A stretch of 64,000 nt of DNA from JANNMJ01 sp031425525 (GCA_031425525.1 JANPJM010000049.1:68482-132481); one strand, 5' to 3'; positions 53,834 to 61,784 are shown, counted from the first letter of the stretch. A program made the numbers and translations. The notes: generated by a model from the letters alone, not told the origin.

Positions 53834-54004
53834 GAAAGAGCCGATTCAGCGAAGAGCGAGGCGACGTTCTTCCAGTGGAAAGTCACGACGGCGCTTAACG
53901 AACTGACACACCAACGCCTCTGGCGGCTCTACCTCGCGCACACGTTTCAATTGTCTCAGCGTCCTAACAAGCGCTTGCCGGCTCACGTCGGGGCGCTGGG
54001 GCAA
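53834..54004 (+). pseudogene. Possible gene fragment
   Basis: This stretch reads open after a TGA at 53831-53833, giving EATFFQWKVTTALNEL, THQRLWRLYLAHTFQL and SQRPNKRLPAHVG. It has coding-like residues but no start codon close by and no family I recognise. It runs into the 3' end of the 54005 gene on the other strand. It may be the remnant of a gene cut off when the accessory tract formed. Confidence 0.3.
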
Positions 54005-55468
54005 TTACCCTTGATTTGCCCAGTTCCAGGAGCTGCCGGACCACCAGTTTATCCAAAGATTGCCGTCGCTTCCTTTCGCGAAGACGTAGGGTCGGCCGCC
54101 GTCGACGGTGATGGCGCCCATCGAGGCCCCCAAGGAGATACCCGCCGGAGTGCCTTGGTTAGACCATTGCCATTCGCTGCCGGACCACCAGTTCACCCAA
54201 AGATTGCCGTCGCTTCCTTCCGCGAAGACGTAGGGTCGGCCGCCGTCGACGGTGATGGCGCCCATCGAGGCCCCCAAGGAGATACCCGCCGGAGTGCCCT
54301 GATCCGACCAGTTCCACGCACTGCCCGACCACCAGTTAACCCAGAGATGCCCCTCGCTACCGGTGACGAACGTATAGGGTCGGCCGCCATCAATTGTAAT
54401 GGCGCCTATCGTATTCGCTACTTGGGGCCACCAGCCGATCTGCCCTTGCGACCAATAACATAACGTTAGGACGTTTCCGTCCATTAGACAGGACACCTGG
54501 TTAGTGGTGCAATTCACGCAGTTGTTGTTGGGCACGTTGAAATAGCCACTCGAACCGCAGGAGCAATTTCCGTACTCATCGGCTGCGCCGAAAATGTGGC
54601 AGGTTTCATGAGCGAAGACTTTGTGGATCTGATCTGGCCCCCAGCCATCATTAGAATATTGCATGCACAGTCGCACGCCGCCGGCGTAGGCAAAATGGTG
54701 CTGCGGATACTTGGTAAAAAAGGCTACGTAGGACCAATCGGTTTTTCGCTGGAGCCGCAGGGCCTCGGCATATTGTACGCAGCCAGCGTAGCCCGAGCTG
54801 TAGCCGAGCTGTAGCAAGGCGGGGTCGCGCCACACGGATTCACAACCCTCGTAGGAACTGCATGATGGATTAGGCGTAGCAGTGACAGTCAGGAAGTGAA
54901 TGTCGTAGACAAACGTGAGGTCGTTCAATGGAGCGACACTCGTCAGAAACTGTAGTCCTTGGGCAACCTGCTGAACGACGTTATTCTGTTCGGCCGAGCT
55001 GAAGGTAAGATCCGCTGTATTACCGGCCACCACGATTAGCCCCACTGCTACTGATCCTCGCATGTAGAGGCTCGTTGGTGTACCAGTACTTTTGAGGGGA
55101 GATTTTCCAAAGGCAGATTTCTCGGTTCCATCTTGTTCGGGAGAAATCTTTCCCGGAGGTTGAAACCCTGGCGTATCCCAGCGTAAGGGAGCGGTGGACG
55201 ATTTAGCTTCCTCGGTGGCCTTCGCACGGTCTGAGCTCTGCAAGGAACTCCAGGCATCGGCCACAATTTGCGATGTGCTATCTAACGTGTTGGGGGGGGT
55301 GGAATAGGAGAATTTTAGGTTGTTGAGATCGAAATCGTCGGCCAGCCTGGCTTCGAATACGTCCTCCGTAAAGATCTGCGTGACGTGCCCGCCCTGCAAT
55401 TTGATTTCCGAGACGGCGTTATCGATGTCGTCGGTGTATCTAAGATGAACCTGTAGGGGACTGATCAT
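54005..55468 (-). CDS. Metzincin-like metalloprotease with lectin-type repeats
   Basis: It has 487 residues from ATG 55468 (MISPLQVHLRYTDDID). No signal peptide is visible. A pro-like N-terminal region (about 1-135) is followed by a metzincin domain (about 135-345). The zinc motif reads FAHETCHIFGAADEY (His287, His291, with Asp297 as third ligand), and the Met-turn is CLMDG (Met329). Eight or more Cys lie near it. Residues about 350-487 are three 48-residue repeats (RPYVFAEGSDGNLWVNWWSG type) of the PLL/DUF346 lectin-like kind, cut off after the third. It may bind sugars and cleave proteins. A C8 tract falls at about codons 57-60. GC content is below that of its neighbours, suggesting acquisition. 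Confidence 0.8.
   Translation of the reverse strand: MISPLQVHLRYTDDIDNAVSEIKLQGGHVTQIFTEDVFEARLADDFDLNNLKFSYSTPPNTLDSTSQIVADAWSSLQSSDRAKATEEAKSSTAPLRWDTPGFQPPGKISPEQDGTEKSAFGKSPLKSTGTPTSLYMRGSVAVGLIVVAGNTADLTFSSAEQNNVVQQVAQGLQFLTSVAPLNDLTFVYDIHFLTVTATPNPSCSSYEGCESVWRDPALLQLGYSSGYAGCVQYAEALRLQRKTDWSYVAFFTKYPQHHFAYAGGVRLCMQYSNDGWGPDQIHKVFAHETCHIFGAADEYGNCSCGSSGYFNVPNNNCVNCTTNQVSCLMDGNVLTLCYWSQGQIGWWPQVANTIGAITIDGGRPYTFVTGSEGHLWVNWWSGSAWNWSDQGTPAGISLGASMGAITVDGGRPYVFAEGSDGNLWVNWWSGSEWQWSNQGTPAGISLGASMGAITVDGGRPYVFAKGSDGNLWINWWSGSSWNWANQG
54011..54442 (-). repeat. Three 144-bp tandem repeats coding lectin-like units
   Basis: The DNA units have a period of exactly 144 bp (for example TGCCGGACCACCAG at 54034 and 54178, and a variant at 54322). 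The first two are nearly identical in sequence while the third has diverged. Confidence 0.85.
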
Positions 55469-55881
55469 GGTCGTTGTCGAGGGTTATTTGTGGTGAAATA
55501 AAAGGTGTATTCTCTCTTAATACACGGCAGCAAATTCGCGCTGTGTACCTTAAAAGGGACGGCACAAATCTACTATCTCTAGCAAGGGTGTATATCAGTG
55601 CTAGCACTGATTTTTAAGGCGCGCTTAAAAAAAAGGCAGCAGTCCAAATCGGCGTGATTTGTCATCATAAGCTAGGGGGCTGATGTCGCCACCCGCTTTA
55701 TCCGGCCATCCCGTCGCTTGCAAGGACAGCAGGTGTTTCATCATATGGCGCAGGTAATTCAGCTAAAAAGAACACACCGCCCACCGTGCGCTACTTTCTC
55801 CCGGTACAAAAATGACCCGCCACTCGCCACCCAACCGCGCGCTACTTTCGTTCGGCTCTGGCGTGGTGCCGGAGTTGGTTC
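55469..55881. other. Non-coding spacer upstream of the metzincin gene
   Basis: I see no gene here. It contains an AT-rich promoter-like area (55490-55620), the inverted repeat GTGTATT/AATACAC near 55505, and an 18-bp perfect palindrome at 55594-55611. Two GCGCTACTTTC-type words lie at about 55788 and 55840. Confidence 0.5.
55594..55611. promoter_or_regulatory. Perfect 18-bp palindrome
   Basis: ATCAGTGCTAGCACTGAT is a loop-less palindrome followed by TTTT. It could bind a dimeric regulator, or act as a weak terminator for the region downstream of the IS element. Confidence 0.4.
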
Positions 55882-55932
55882 TGAGGTGGTCGGGTCAGAT
55901 CGGACAGTGGACGAAGGTATCTTCGATCCCCG

Positions 55933-56241
55933 ATGCATCCTACTTCCTCTGCCGGCCCCGCGCCGGCCCCTCGTCGAAAATATGATCCGGCGTTCCGCGC
56001 CGAAGCCGTGCGGCGCGTTGACGACGGCCAGCCGGCCGCCGGCGTGGCCCGTGCGCTGGGCCTGAGTCCGTCGGTGCTGGCGCGCTGGTTGGCCACGGCC
56101 CGCCGCCCGGCCAGCGCGGGGGCCGAGCAGGAGCTGGCGGCCGAAAACCGGCGCCTGCGCGCGGCGTTAGCCGTGGCCGAACAGGAGCGCGACATTTTAA
56201 AAAAAGCGGTGACGATCTTCTCCCAACCGCTTCGTCCCTGA
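55933..56241 (+). CDS. IS3-family transposase OrfA
   Basis: It has 102 residues from ATG 55933. Residues about 15-60 form the helix-turn-helix (KYDPAFRAEAVRRVDDGQPAAGVARALGLSPSVLARWL, given in parts) that binds the element ends. The C-terminal leucine-zipper-like helix (EQELAAENRRLRAALAVAEQ) mediates dimerisation. The stop TGA overlaps the ATG of orfB. The run TTTTAAAAAAAGC near the end (56195-56206) is in the right frame for -1 slippage into orfB. Confidence 0.9.
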   Translation: MHPTSSAGPAPAPRRKYDPAFRAEAVRRVDDGQPAAGVARALGLSPSVLARWLATARRPASAGAEQELAAENRRLRAALAVAEQERDILKKAVTIFSQPLRP

Positions 56242-57164
56242 TGCGCTACGCCTTCATTTCTTCCCACACCCCGCAGTGGCCGGTGCGCCGCCAGTGCCGC
56301 CTGTTGGGCATGAGTGCCAGCGGCTACTATGCCTGGGCGGTGCGGCCCGCGCCGCTTGCCGTGCCCGCCCCGGCCTGGCAGCAGGCGGCCCAACAACACG
56401 TTGACGCCCACGCCGGCCGCTACGGGACGCGCCGACTACGCGCGGCGTTGGCCGAGCAGCAGACGCAGGCACTGACGCAGGCATTGACGCAGACGGAATC
56501 GGTTGCCGTCGGGCGCGACCGGCTGCGGCGCTGGCTCCGCCAAACGGGCCAACAGGCGCTCTGCACCCGCCCGCCCGTCCCGCGCCCGCGCACCACCCAG
56601 CCCGACCCGGCCGCACGGTGCGCGCCCAACCGCCTCGCCGACGCCCCGCCGCCGACCGCGCCCAACCAGATCTGGCAGGGCGATATTACTTACCTGCCGC
56701 TCGCCAACGGCGGCTGGGCGTACCTGGCCGCCTGGCGCGACGCCTACTCGCGCGCCGTCGTGGGCTGGAAAGTGGACGAGACAATGCGCACCGACCTGGT
56801 GCTCGACGCCCTGCGCCGCGCCGTCGCCGTGCGCCAGCCCGCCGAAGGGCTGCTCGTCCACGCCGATCGCGGCTGCCAGTACATCAGCCACGCCTTCACC
56901 GACTACCTGGCAGACGCTAAATTCGTCGCCTCCTGCAGCCGAACCGGCAATCCGTACGACAATGCGCTCGTCGAAAGCGGCTGGTCCACCCTCAAAACCG
57001 AGCTGCTGCCGCACAACGCCGTCTTCGAGGACGTGCAACAGGCCCGAGAAGAAGTCGAATACTATTTGGGAACCTACTACAACACCTTGCGCCTGCATTC
57101 CGCCATCGGCTACCTGACCCCAACCCAATTCGAACACCAGCCCACAACCCCTAACCAACCCTAA
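56241..57164 (+). CDS. IS3-family transposase OrfB (DDE integrase core)
   Basis: It has 307 residues from ATG 56241; the frame is open back to the A7 tract, so it can also be made as an OrfAB fusion. An HTH_21-like part (RYGTRRLRAALAEQQ) precedes the rve core with the catalytic triad: Asp in WQGDITYLPL, Asp in LLVHADRGCQYIS and Glu in NALVESGWSTLKTEL. The ending YYNTLRLHSAIGYLTP is typical. The full triad and intact ends suggest that the element is or was recently active. Confidence 0.93.
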   Translation: MRYAFISSHTPQWPVRRQCRLLGMSASGYYAWAVRPAPLAVPAPAWQQAAQQHVDAHAGRYGTRRLRAALAEQQTQALTQALTQTESVAVGRDRLRRWLRQTGQQALCTRPPVPRPRTTQPDPAARCAPNRLADAPPPTAPNQIWQGDITYLPLANGGWAYLAAWRDAYSRAVVGWKVDETMRTDLVLDALRRAVAVRQPAEGLLVHADRGCQYISHAFTDYLADAKFVASCSRTGNPYDNALVESGWSTLKTELLPHNAVFEDVQQAREEVEYYLGTYYNTLRLHSAIGYLTPTQFEHQPTTPNQP

Positions 57165-57233
57165 CCACACTGTCCGTTTTTACCCCACCACCTCATTTCT
57201 TTTCCTCTCTTTCTTCCCCCCATCCTCTATCTT

Positions 57234-57959
57234 ATGGCGAAGCCGAAGCTCTTTACCCGCAAATTCCGCAACTGACTGCTGCACCTAGTCGTCTCGCGCC
57301 AGGACTTCAAGTCTATTATCGGCTACACGCTCACGGCCCTCAAGTAGGATGGGGCGCGGTGGCAGGAAAAGATCGACCTGCTCCAACCCCTCTACGATAC
57401 CCTCGACGCCGGCCTGGTGGGCCACGCGGGCGCCGGGGCCGGCCAGCACAGCCACACGCTGTAGGCCGACACGGTCTTCCGGCTCATCGAGCAGTTGATG
57501 AAAAAGGCGTATAAACTCAACTTCGCCGCCCTCGAAGTCACCAACCCGGTGCTGTACCGCCAGTTCTTCCCCGAAGGGCGCACCCAGTTCAGCGGCGCCA
57601 ATCGCCAGACGATGGGCACCGCGTTCCCCACCTTCGTGCAAACCCTGACGGCCAACGTGGCGGCCGTACCGGGCGGCCCTGCTCGCCGACGCCCAGTAGC
57701 TCGCCACCAGTTGGCAGGAAGCTCGCCGGGTGCAGGACGTGCGCAAGAAGCAGGGGAAAACCACCCGCACCATCCTCGACGCCGACGAAACCGACATGCT
57801 CATCGAACTTTTCGGGGCCTACGCCACTCTGCTGGCCGCCTTTTACCGCGCCCCCGAACGCGCCCTCGAGTACTTCGATTTTTTCGGTGCTGCCCGCCTC
57901 CCAGCGCCAGGCCGAAGCTGACGCGCCCACTGACGCGCCCGCCGACACCCCCAACCTGA
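57234..57959 (+). pseudogene. Decayed gene of unknown function, four stops and two frameshifts
   Basis: From ATG 57234 (MAKPKLFTRKFRN) the frame is coding in character but broken by TGA after FRN, TAG after LTALK, TAG after SHTL, and a TAG after LLADAQ. Two shifts also occur, near 57680 and near the T6 tract at 57880. The stitched product (about 235 residues) contains SRQDFKSIIGYTLTALK, VFRLIEQLMKKAYKLNFAAL, FSGANRQTMGTAFPTFVQTL and ADETDMLIELFGAYATLLAAF. It looks helical and soluble. I do not recognise a family. The conserved-looking sequence suggests recent inactivation, perhaps connected to the IS element 39 bases upstream. Confidence 0.65.
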
Positions 57960-58091
57960 CGCTTCGGCGCGCCCTCGCTAGCGCCCGCGCCGGGACTTTT
58001 TCCGCAGGGCGGGGCGCTATGCTAAGGCGTGGTGGCCCGCCCTGTGTTTTTCAGGCATCTACCGGATTTATGCAAAACGGTAGCAACGTCC

Positions 58092-58124
58092 CGCGAAACG
58101 TCCCGCGAAGCTGGACGTTTCGCG
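58092..58124. repeat. Inverted repeat CGCGAAACGTCC/GGACGTTTCGCG
   Basis: Perfect 12-base arms flank a 9-base centre that repeats CGCGAA. It lies in the gap before the 58224 gene (3' side). No T-run follows on either strand, so it is not a classic terminator. Confidence 0.55.
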
Positions 58125-58223
58125 TAAGTCCTGATTGATCAAAATCTACAGGTACCTGAAAAACGTTTTGGGCATCCCCAGAAACCCAGGCGTGCCCGCA
58201 ACCCAGTTTTCCTCCCCCCAGCT

Positions 58224-59825
58224 TCACTCCTCACTCTTCCGCCGCGTGACGATATCGACCATCCCATCCTCCGAAACCACCACGGCTAGGCACGGAAACG
58301 GCGACGATTCGACGTACCGAATCGCCGAGTTGAAACGGGCGCCGCGCGTAGAGGTGCCCCGGTCGGGGCGCGACTTGCCGTCGAGGATGACGCCCACGGC
58401 GTGGCAAAACCCGTCGGGGTCGAGCAGGATGGCGCCGTCGATGGATGTGACGAGGCGCGTGAGCAGCGGCGTGGGCAGCATCGGCTCCAAGAGCGTGCTT
58501 TGGGTGCGCAGGCGTTCGGCTTCGGCGCGGGCTTCGGTGGAAATCACGACCATCGTGCCGCGCTTTTGGCGGGCAGCTTCCTGCACCACTTCCCAGAGGC
58601 GCTCGGCCTGGGCACCGTCGCGCAGCTTGAACACTTTTTCGAGCGCTCGCCGAAAATTGAGCCGATTGACGCGCTGTTTCGGCAGCGTGGGTTGGCCGTA
58701 GGCCACGTGCATCAGCACGCGTCCGCCGTGGAGCAGATCCCAGTGAAAATGCTGCGTGAAGGCCACCGAAAACAGATCGTGCCGGATGGGTTCGTACACG
58801 CCGGTGGGCCTTCCCAAACCGTAAATCACGGCCGTATCGCAGAGCAAGCTGATTTCGTCGTTGCTCATTTCCAGGAGCTTGCGTACGGCCGGGAAGTCGG
58901 AGAGCGCCACCGGGCGCGTGAGCACGAGGAGCATCTCGACGTTGGGGTGCCCCCGCCGCGAGAGCAGCATTCCCCCCCGCGAATCGTTGCCCTCGTACCG
59001 CAACGACGATAGTGTGTTGCACGTGCTGAACATCCGCAGCAGCGCCTGATCGGGGTTGATGAGGCGCGCGGGCGTATCCATAAAATACCGCCCGGCGGCG
59101 CGCAGCAGCTCGTCGGGGTCGTGGTGGCGCGCGAGCATCCCGAGGCCGGGATCAGGCGCGAGCAGCCGCTTGCGGTGTTCGATCAGAAACCGAAACACGG
59201 CCGCATCGAGCAGCGAAACCGCGAGGCGCTCAATCGAATCGCTGGAGGTTTCGTCGGGCGGGATGATGGTCGGGTGCGAGCGGTACGCGCGCCCCTGCAA
59301 CTGCAACACGGTACTCACGCGGTAGCCGCCCGTGACGGGTACAGGTCGCGAGCAAAACGAAATCACATCGTCGTGCTGGTCGTGGTGGACGGCGAGCAAC
59401 TCTTGCAACGCCGCGCGCAGGCCCGTGGAAAACCGCCGCTCCCGATCAACCTCCGTTTCGCGGTCGCTGGGCGCCGTCACGGTATCAGGGTCGGGCAGCA
59501 CCGTGAGCAGCGTGTCGGCTTCGCGCAGACGCTGCAAGCCCGCATCGCGCGCGCCGATGGCCACCACCAACGCATCGGAAAGGGCCATTTCGGGCGGTTC
59601 CACGCACACCAGCGGCCGGCCGGGCGCGGCGGCTTCATCCATCAGCACCCCCAACAAATACACAACAGGCTGCAGGTTCTCATCGAGCTCGTCGAAAATC
59701 GTTTGCGCGTTGAACTGCGCAGCGTGCTGAAACTCGGCCTGGCGCGGCCACATCAGCGCCGTAGGGTCGGGCGCGGGCGGTGCGGGCGGTTGCAGAACGG
59801 AAGGCTCGAAGTCGGAAGTAGGCAC
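58224..59825 (-). CDS. DACNV-type sensor protein with divergent DAC domain
   Basis: From GTG 59825 it has 533 residues; an upstream GTG at 59903 and the ATG at 59753 are alternatives, and the stretch before is low-complexity. The N-terminal two thirds (about 30-400) is a large alpha/beta sensor of the kind called DACNV, with MLARHHDPDELLRAAGRYFMD and SRRGHPNVEMLLVLTRP. The C-terminal 75 residues resemble diadenylate cyclase (DisA_N): DGA in SIDGAILLDPDG, an Arg-rich block TSTRGARFNSAIRY where DisA has a TRHRAA motif, and VVVSEDG. The substitution suggests altered chemistry or loss of it. It likely makes or senses a nucleotide second messenger, by family relationship only. Confidence 0.68.
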   Translation of the reverse strand: MPTSDFEPSVLQPPAPPAPDPTALMWPRQAEFQHAAQFNAQTIFDELDENLQPVVYLLGVLMDEAAAPGRPLVCVEPPEMALSDALVVAIGARDAGLQRLREADTLLTVLPDPDTVTAPSDRETEVDRERRFSTGLRAALQELLAVHHDQHDDVISFCSRPVPVTGGYRVSTVLQLQGRAYRSHPTIIPPDETSSDSIERLAVSLLDAAVFRFLIEHRKRLLAPDPGLGMLARHHDPDELLRAAGRYFMDTPARLINPDQALLRMFSTCNTLSSLRYEGNDSRGGMLLSRRGHPNVEMLLVLTRPVALSDFPAVRKLLEMSNDEISLLCDTAVIYGLGRPTGVYEPIRHDLFSVAFTQHFHWDLLHGGRVLMHVAYGQPTLPKQRVNRLNFRRALEKVFKLRDGAQAERLWEVVQEAARQKRGTMVVISTEARAEAERLRTQSTLLEPMLPTPLLTRLVTSIDGAILLDPDGFCHAVGVILDGKSRPDRGTSTRGARFNSAIRYVESSPFPCLAVVVSEDGMVDIVTRRKSEE

Positions 59826-59906
59826 GGGAGGGGAGGGTGCGAGGGGGTGGAGGGTGAGAGGAGGAGAGTGAGAAATTTCGCTTTTACCATTTGCCCCTCT
59901 CACCCT

Positions 59907-60866
59907 CTATAACTGAAAAATCACCGGCAGTACCATCTTTTGCCGAATAGCGCGGCCGTCGTGCTTGGCGGGCGTCCATTTCGGGGCGGAGAGAATGAGG
60001 CGAATGGCCTCTTGCTCCAACCCAAACGGCAAGTGGTTGAGCGGCTTGACGTTCGTGAGCGACCCATCGGGCTCGATCATAAACTCTACTTGCAGCTTCC
60101 CCTCGGCTTTGGCGCGGCGGGCGGCTTCCGGGTACCGGATGTTCTCCTGAAGCCAGGTGAAGAAGGCATCGGTGCCGCCCGGCGGTTCCGCTTTGGTGGC
60201 CGGCTCCACTACTTTTTGGCCGTTGGCGAGGGTGGCGCCGGGGCCAAGCTGGGCGGGGGCAGCCTCGGTGCGAATGGTAATCGGGTCGGAAGTGTGGGCC
60301 GATGGCGCCTTGATTTTGGGGTCGCGCCCACCCGCCAGCACCGCCGAATCAGACTTGAATGCGCCGCCGCCGCCCGGCAAATCGGGCAGCGCGAAGGTTA
60401 CGGGAATGGTCACGCGTTGGCGCACCGGCTGCCCCCGGTGCTTGCCGGGCTTCCATTTGGGGGCCAGTTTCAGCACGCGCAGCGCCTCGGCGTCGCATTC
60501 GGCATCAAACCCTTTTACCAGCACGAAGTTGGTTGTGGTGCCGTTCTTTTCGACTACGAACGCGACCGAATCGGTGCCCTGCACGCGTCGCTGGAGCGCG
60601 GCAGCGGGGAAGTTGAGGTGGTCGTCGATGAACTGCGCATACACCTCGAAGCCCACCACGGGCACGGCGGGCTCGGCAACGGCGTCGTAAATCTTGTTGG
60701 GGTCAGCGGTGGGCGCCACCAGTTTTGGCGGCTTCTTGCCGTTTTGGGCGGTGGCGGGCACGATGGCCGCAAATAGTAAGGCGCCGGCCAGCAACGCGGC
60801 GCCGGCGGTAGCGCGCAACTGCCTTGGCGCAACAGCAAGAGAAGCGCGACGGATAAGCTTCATCAT
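59907..60866 (-). CDS. Periplasmic protein with two TonB C-terminal domains
   Basis: It has 319 residues from ATG 60866 (MMKLIRRASLAVAPRQL) with a signal peptide ending near ATAQ. Two TonB C-terminal-type domains follow: one at about 75-165 (YAQFIDDHLNFPAAALQRRVQGTDSVAFVVEKNG and VLKLAPKWKPGKHRGQPVRQRVTIPVTF, given in parts) and one at about 235-319 (WLQENIRYPEAARRAKAEGKLQVEFMI to APKWTPAKHDGRAIRQKMVLPVIFQL). There is no inner-membrane anchor beyond the signal sequence. Such tandem forms occur in Bacteroidota; how they take part in energy transfer is not known. It sits 81 bases upstream of the DACNV-type gene on the same strand. Confidence 0.85.
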   Translation of the reverse strand: MMKLIRRASLAVAPRQLRATAGAALLAGALLFAAIVPATAQNGKKPPKLVAPTADPNKIYDAVAEPAVPVVGFEVYAQFIDDHLNFPAAALQRRVQGTDSVAFVVEKNGTTTNFVLVKGFDAECDAEALRVLKLAPKWKPGKHRGQPVRQRVTIPVTFALPDLPGGGGAFKSDSAVLAGGRDPKIKAPSAHTSDPITIRTEAAPAQLGPGATLANGQKVVEPATKAEPPGGTDAFFTWLQENIRYPEAARRAKAEGKLQVEFMIEPDGSLTNVKPLNHLPFGLEQEAIRLILSAPKWTPAKHDGRAIRQKMVLPVIFQL

Positions 60867-60965
60867 ACAGAAGAAAGGCGGAAAGCCAAAAAGTAGGGAA
60901 AGGTACCGAATTTAACCCAGCACGGCCGGTTTGGCGGCGGCGCAGACAAAAACGACGCCGTTGCC

Positions 60966-60973
60966 CACCTTTG
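60966..60973 (+). promoter_or_regulatory. -7-like box (CACCTTTG) of the RidA gene
   Basis: CACCTTTG differs from TAnnTTTG at the first base only, and is five bases before ATG 60979. This is the same spacing as at 24858, 29590 and 33204. Confidence 0.5.
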
Positions 60974-60978
60974 TACTT

Positions 60979-61425
60979 ATGAATACTACTCCTTCTTCAT
61001 CCGTTTTTAATTCCGATGGCGCCCCTGAGCCCCTCGGGATGTACCCGCACGCCCGCCGTGCAGGCAGCCTCCTTTTTCTGAGCGGCGTCGGCCCCCGGCA
61101 GCGCGGTCTGAAAGAGATTCCCGGCGTCGGGTTCGATGCCGACGGTAAGCACTACACCACCGACTTTGCCGCGCAGTGTCAGGCCACCTTCGACAACGTG
61201 CGCGCCATCCTCATCGAGGCGGGTTCGTCGTGGAAAGAATTAATCGACGTAACCGTGTTCCTGACGGATATGGAAGCCGATTTCGAGACTTTCAACGCGC
61301 TGTGGGCCGAGAATTTCCCCGACCCCGCTACCCAGCCCTGCCGCACGACGGTGCAGGTCGGCGCCCTGCCCACGCCTATCGCCATCGAGCTGAAGTGCAT
61401 CGCGTACGAGATTTTCGATAAGTAG
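60979..61425 (+). CDS. RidA-family enamine/imine deaminase-like protein
   Basis: It has 148 residues from ATG 60979 (MNTTPSSSVFNSDGAPEP). Family features are YPHARRAGSLLFLSGVGPRQ at the N-terminus, DNVRAILIEAGSSWKELIDVTVFLTDM, and PCRTTVQVGALPTPIAIELKCIAY with the active-site Arg. RidA proteins hydrolyse reactive enamines and imines released by PLP enzymes. The length exceeds classic RidA (about 128) and the GLKEIPGVGFDADGKHYTTDF insert is like that of 2-aminomuconate deaminases in the kynurenine pathway. No kynurenine genes are adjacent, so the wider name is safer. Confidence 0.88.
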   Translation: MNTTPSSSVFNSDGAPEPLGMYPHARRAGSLLFLSGVGPRQRGLKEIPGVGFDADGKHYTTDFAAQCQATFDNVRAILIEAGSSWKELIDVTVFLTDMEADFETFNALWAENFPDPATQPCRTTVQVGALPTPIAIELKCIAYEIFDK

Positions 61426-61483
61426 GTCCGCGTTCCGGCTTCAGCTTTGACGCCGCTTGATCGACTACTCCAACTTTCTCCAC

Positions 61484-61532
61484 CAAAAAACGCGGCGCGG
61501 GCGCGAGGAAAACTCCTCGTGCCCGCGCCGCG
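61484..61532 (-). terminator. Terminator of the CDGSH gene
   Basis: On the minus strand a long GC stem (CGCGGCGCGGGC.. with GAGG/CCTC inner pair) over an AAAACT loop is followed by TTTTTTGG. It ends the 61566 gene and stands between two convergent genes. Confidence 0.8.
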
Positions 61533-61565
61533 CCGCATAGCAACGAATCCGTAGCCGAAACCAGC

Positions 61566-61784
61566 CTACACCTTACGCGGCGGCAGATCGAACGCGACGG
61601 CGTTGTGTTCAAAATGCCCCTTGTGCGAGCCATCGCAAAACGGTTTCTGGCTCGAAAGGCCGCAACGGCAGATAGATACGACCGTGCGCCCTTGCAGCCC
61701 GTAGGCGTTGCCTTGCGCATCCACGATTTCCATCTCGCCCTCGACGCGGAGCGAGCCATTGTTATTGACGGTGAGCTTTACCAT
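61566..61784 (-). CDS. CDGSH iron-sulfur domain protein
   Basis: It has 72 residues from ATG 61784 (MVKLTVNNNGSLRVEGEMEIVD); the frame is open upstream but through GA-rich repetitive DNA. The [2Fe-2S] motif CxCxx(S/T)xxxPxCDGSH is complete in ICRCGLSSQKPFCDGSHKGH. Three Cys and one His bind the cluster. Homologues of the mitoNEET type act in iron or redox handling. It is preceded by the gene for an acetyltransferase, and followed by a terminator. Confidence 0.92.
   Translation of the reverse strand: MVKLTVNNNGSLRVEGEMEIVDAQGNAYGLQGRTVVSICRCGLSSQKPFCDGSHKGHFEHNAVAFDLPPRKV

Larger units (their letters stand above)
55882..57195 (+). mobile_element. IS3-family insertion sequence, apparently intact
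   Basis: The 1314-bp element has 28-bp ends: TGAGGTGGTCGGGTC...GGACAGTG on the left (55882-55909) and CACTGTCCG...CCACCACCTCA on the right (57168-57195). They are complementary in about 22 of 28 positions. It carries orfA and orfB in the IS3 arrangement with a possible frameshift site (A7) at 56199-56205. No clear direct target duplication is visible in the flanking bases. Confidence 0.85.

Noticed and set aside
54011..54442. CRISPR-like array at the 144-bp repeats
   Set aside because: The units are contiguous, in frame and encode protein repeats; there are no spacers.
57234..57959. Stop-codon reassignment or amber recoding in the broken gene
   Set aside because: The gene also contains a TGA and two frameshifts, and other genes in the window end in TAG (for example porV and the ethylene-receptor-like gene), so TAG is a normal stop here.
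55933..57959. A toxin-antitoxin or defence system in the accessory tract
   Set aside because: The genes are a standard IS3 orfA/orfB pair and a decayed gene with no defence-type motif.
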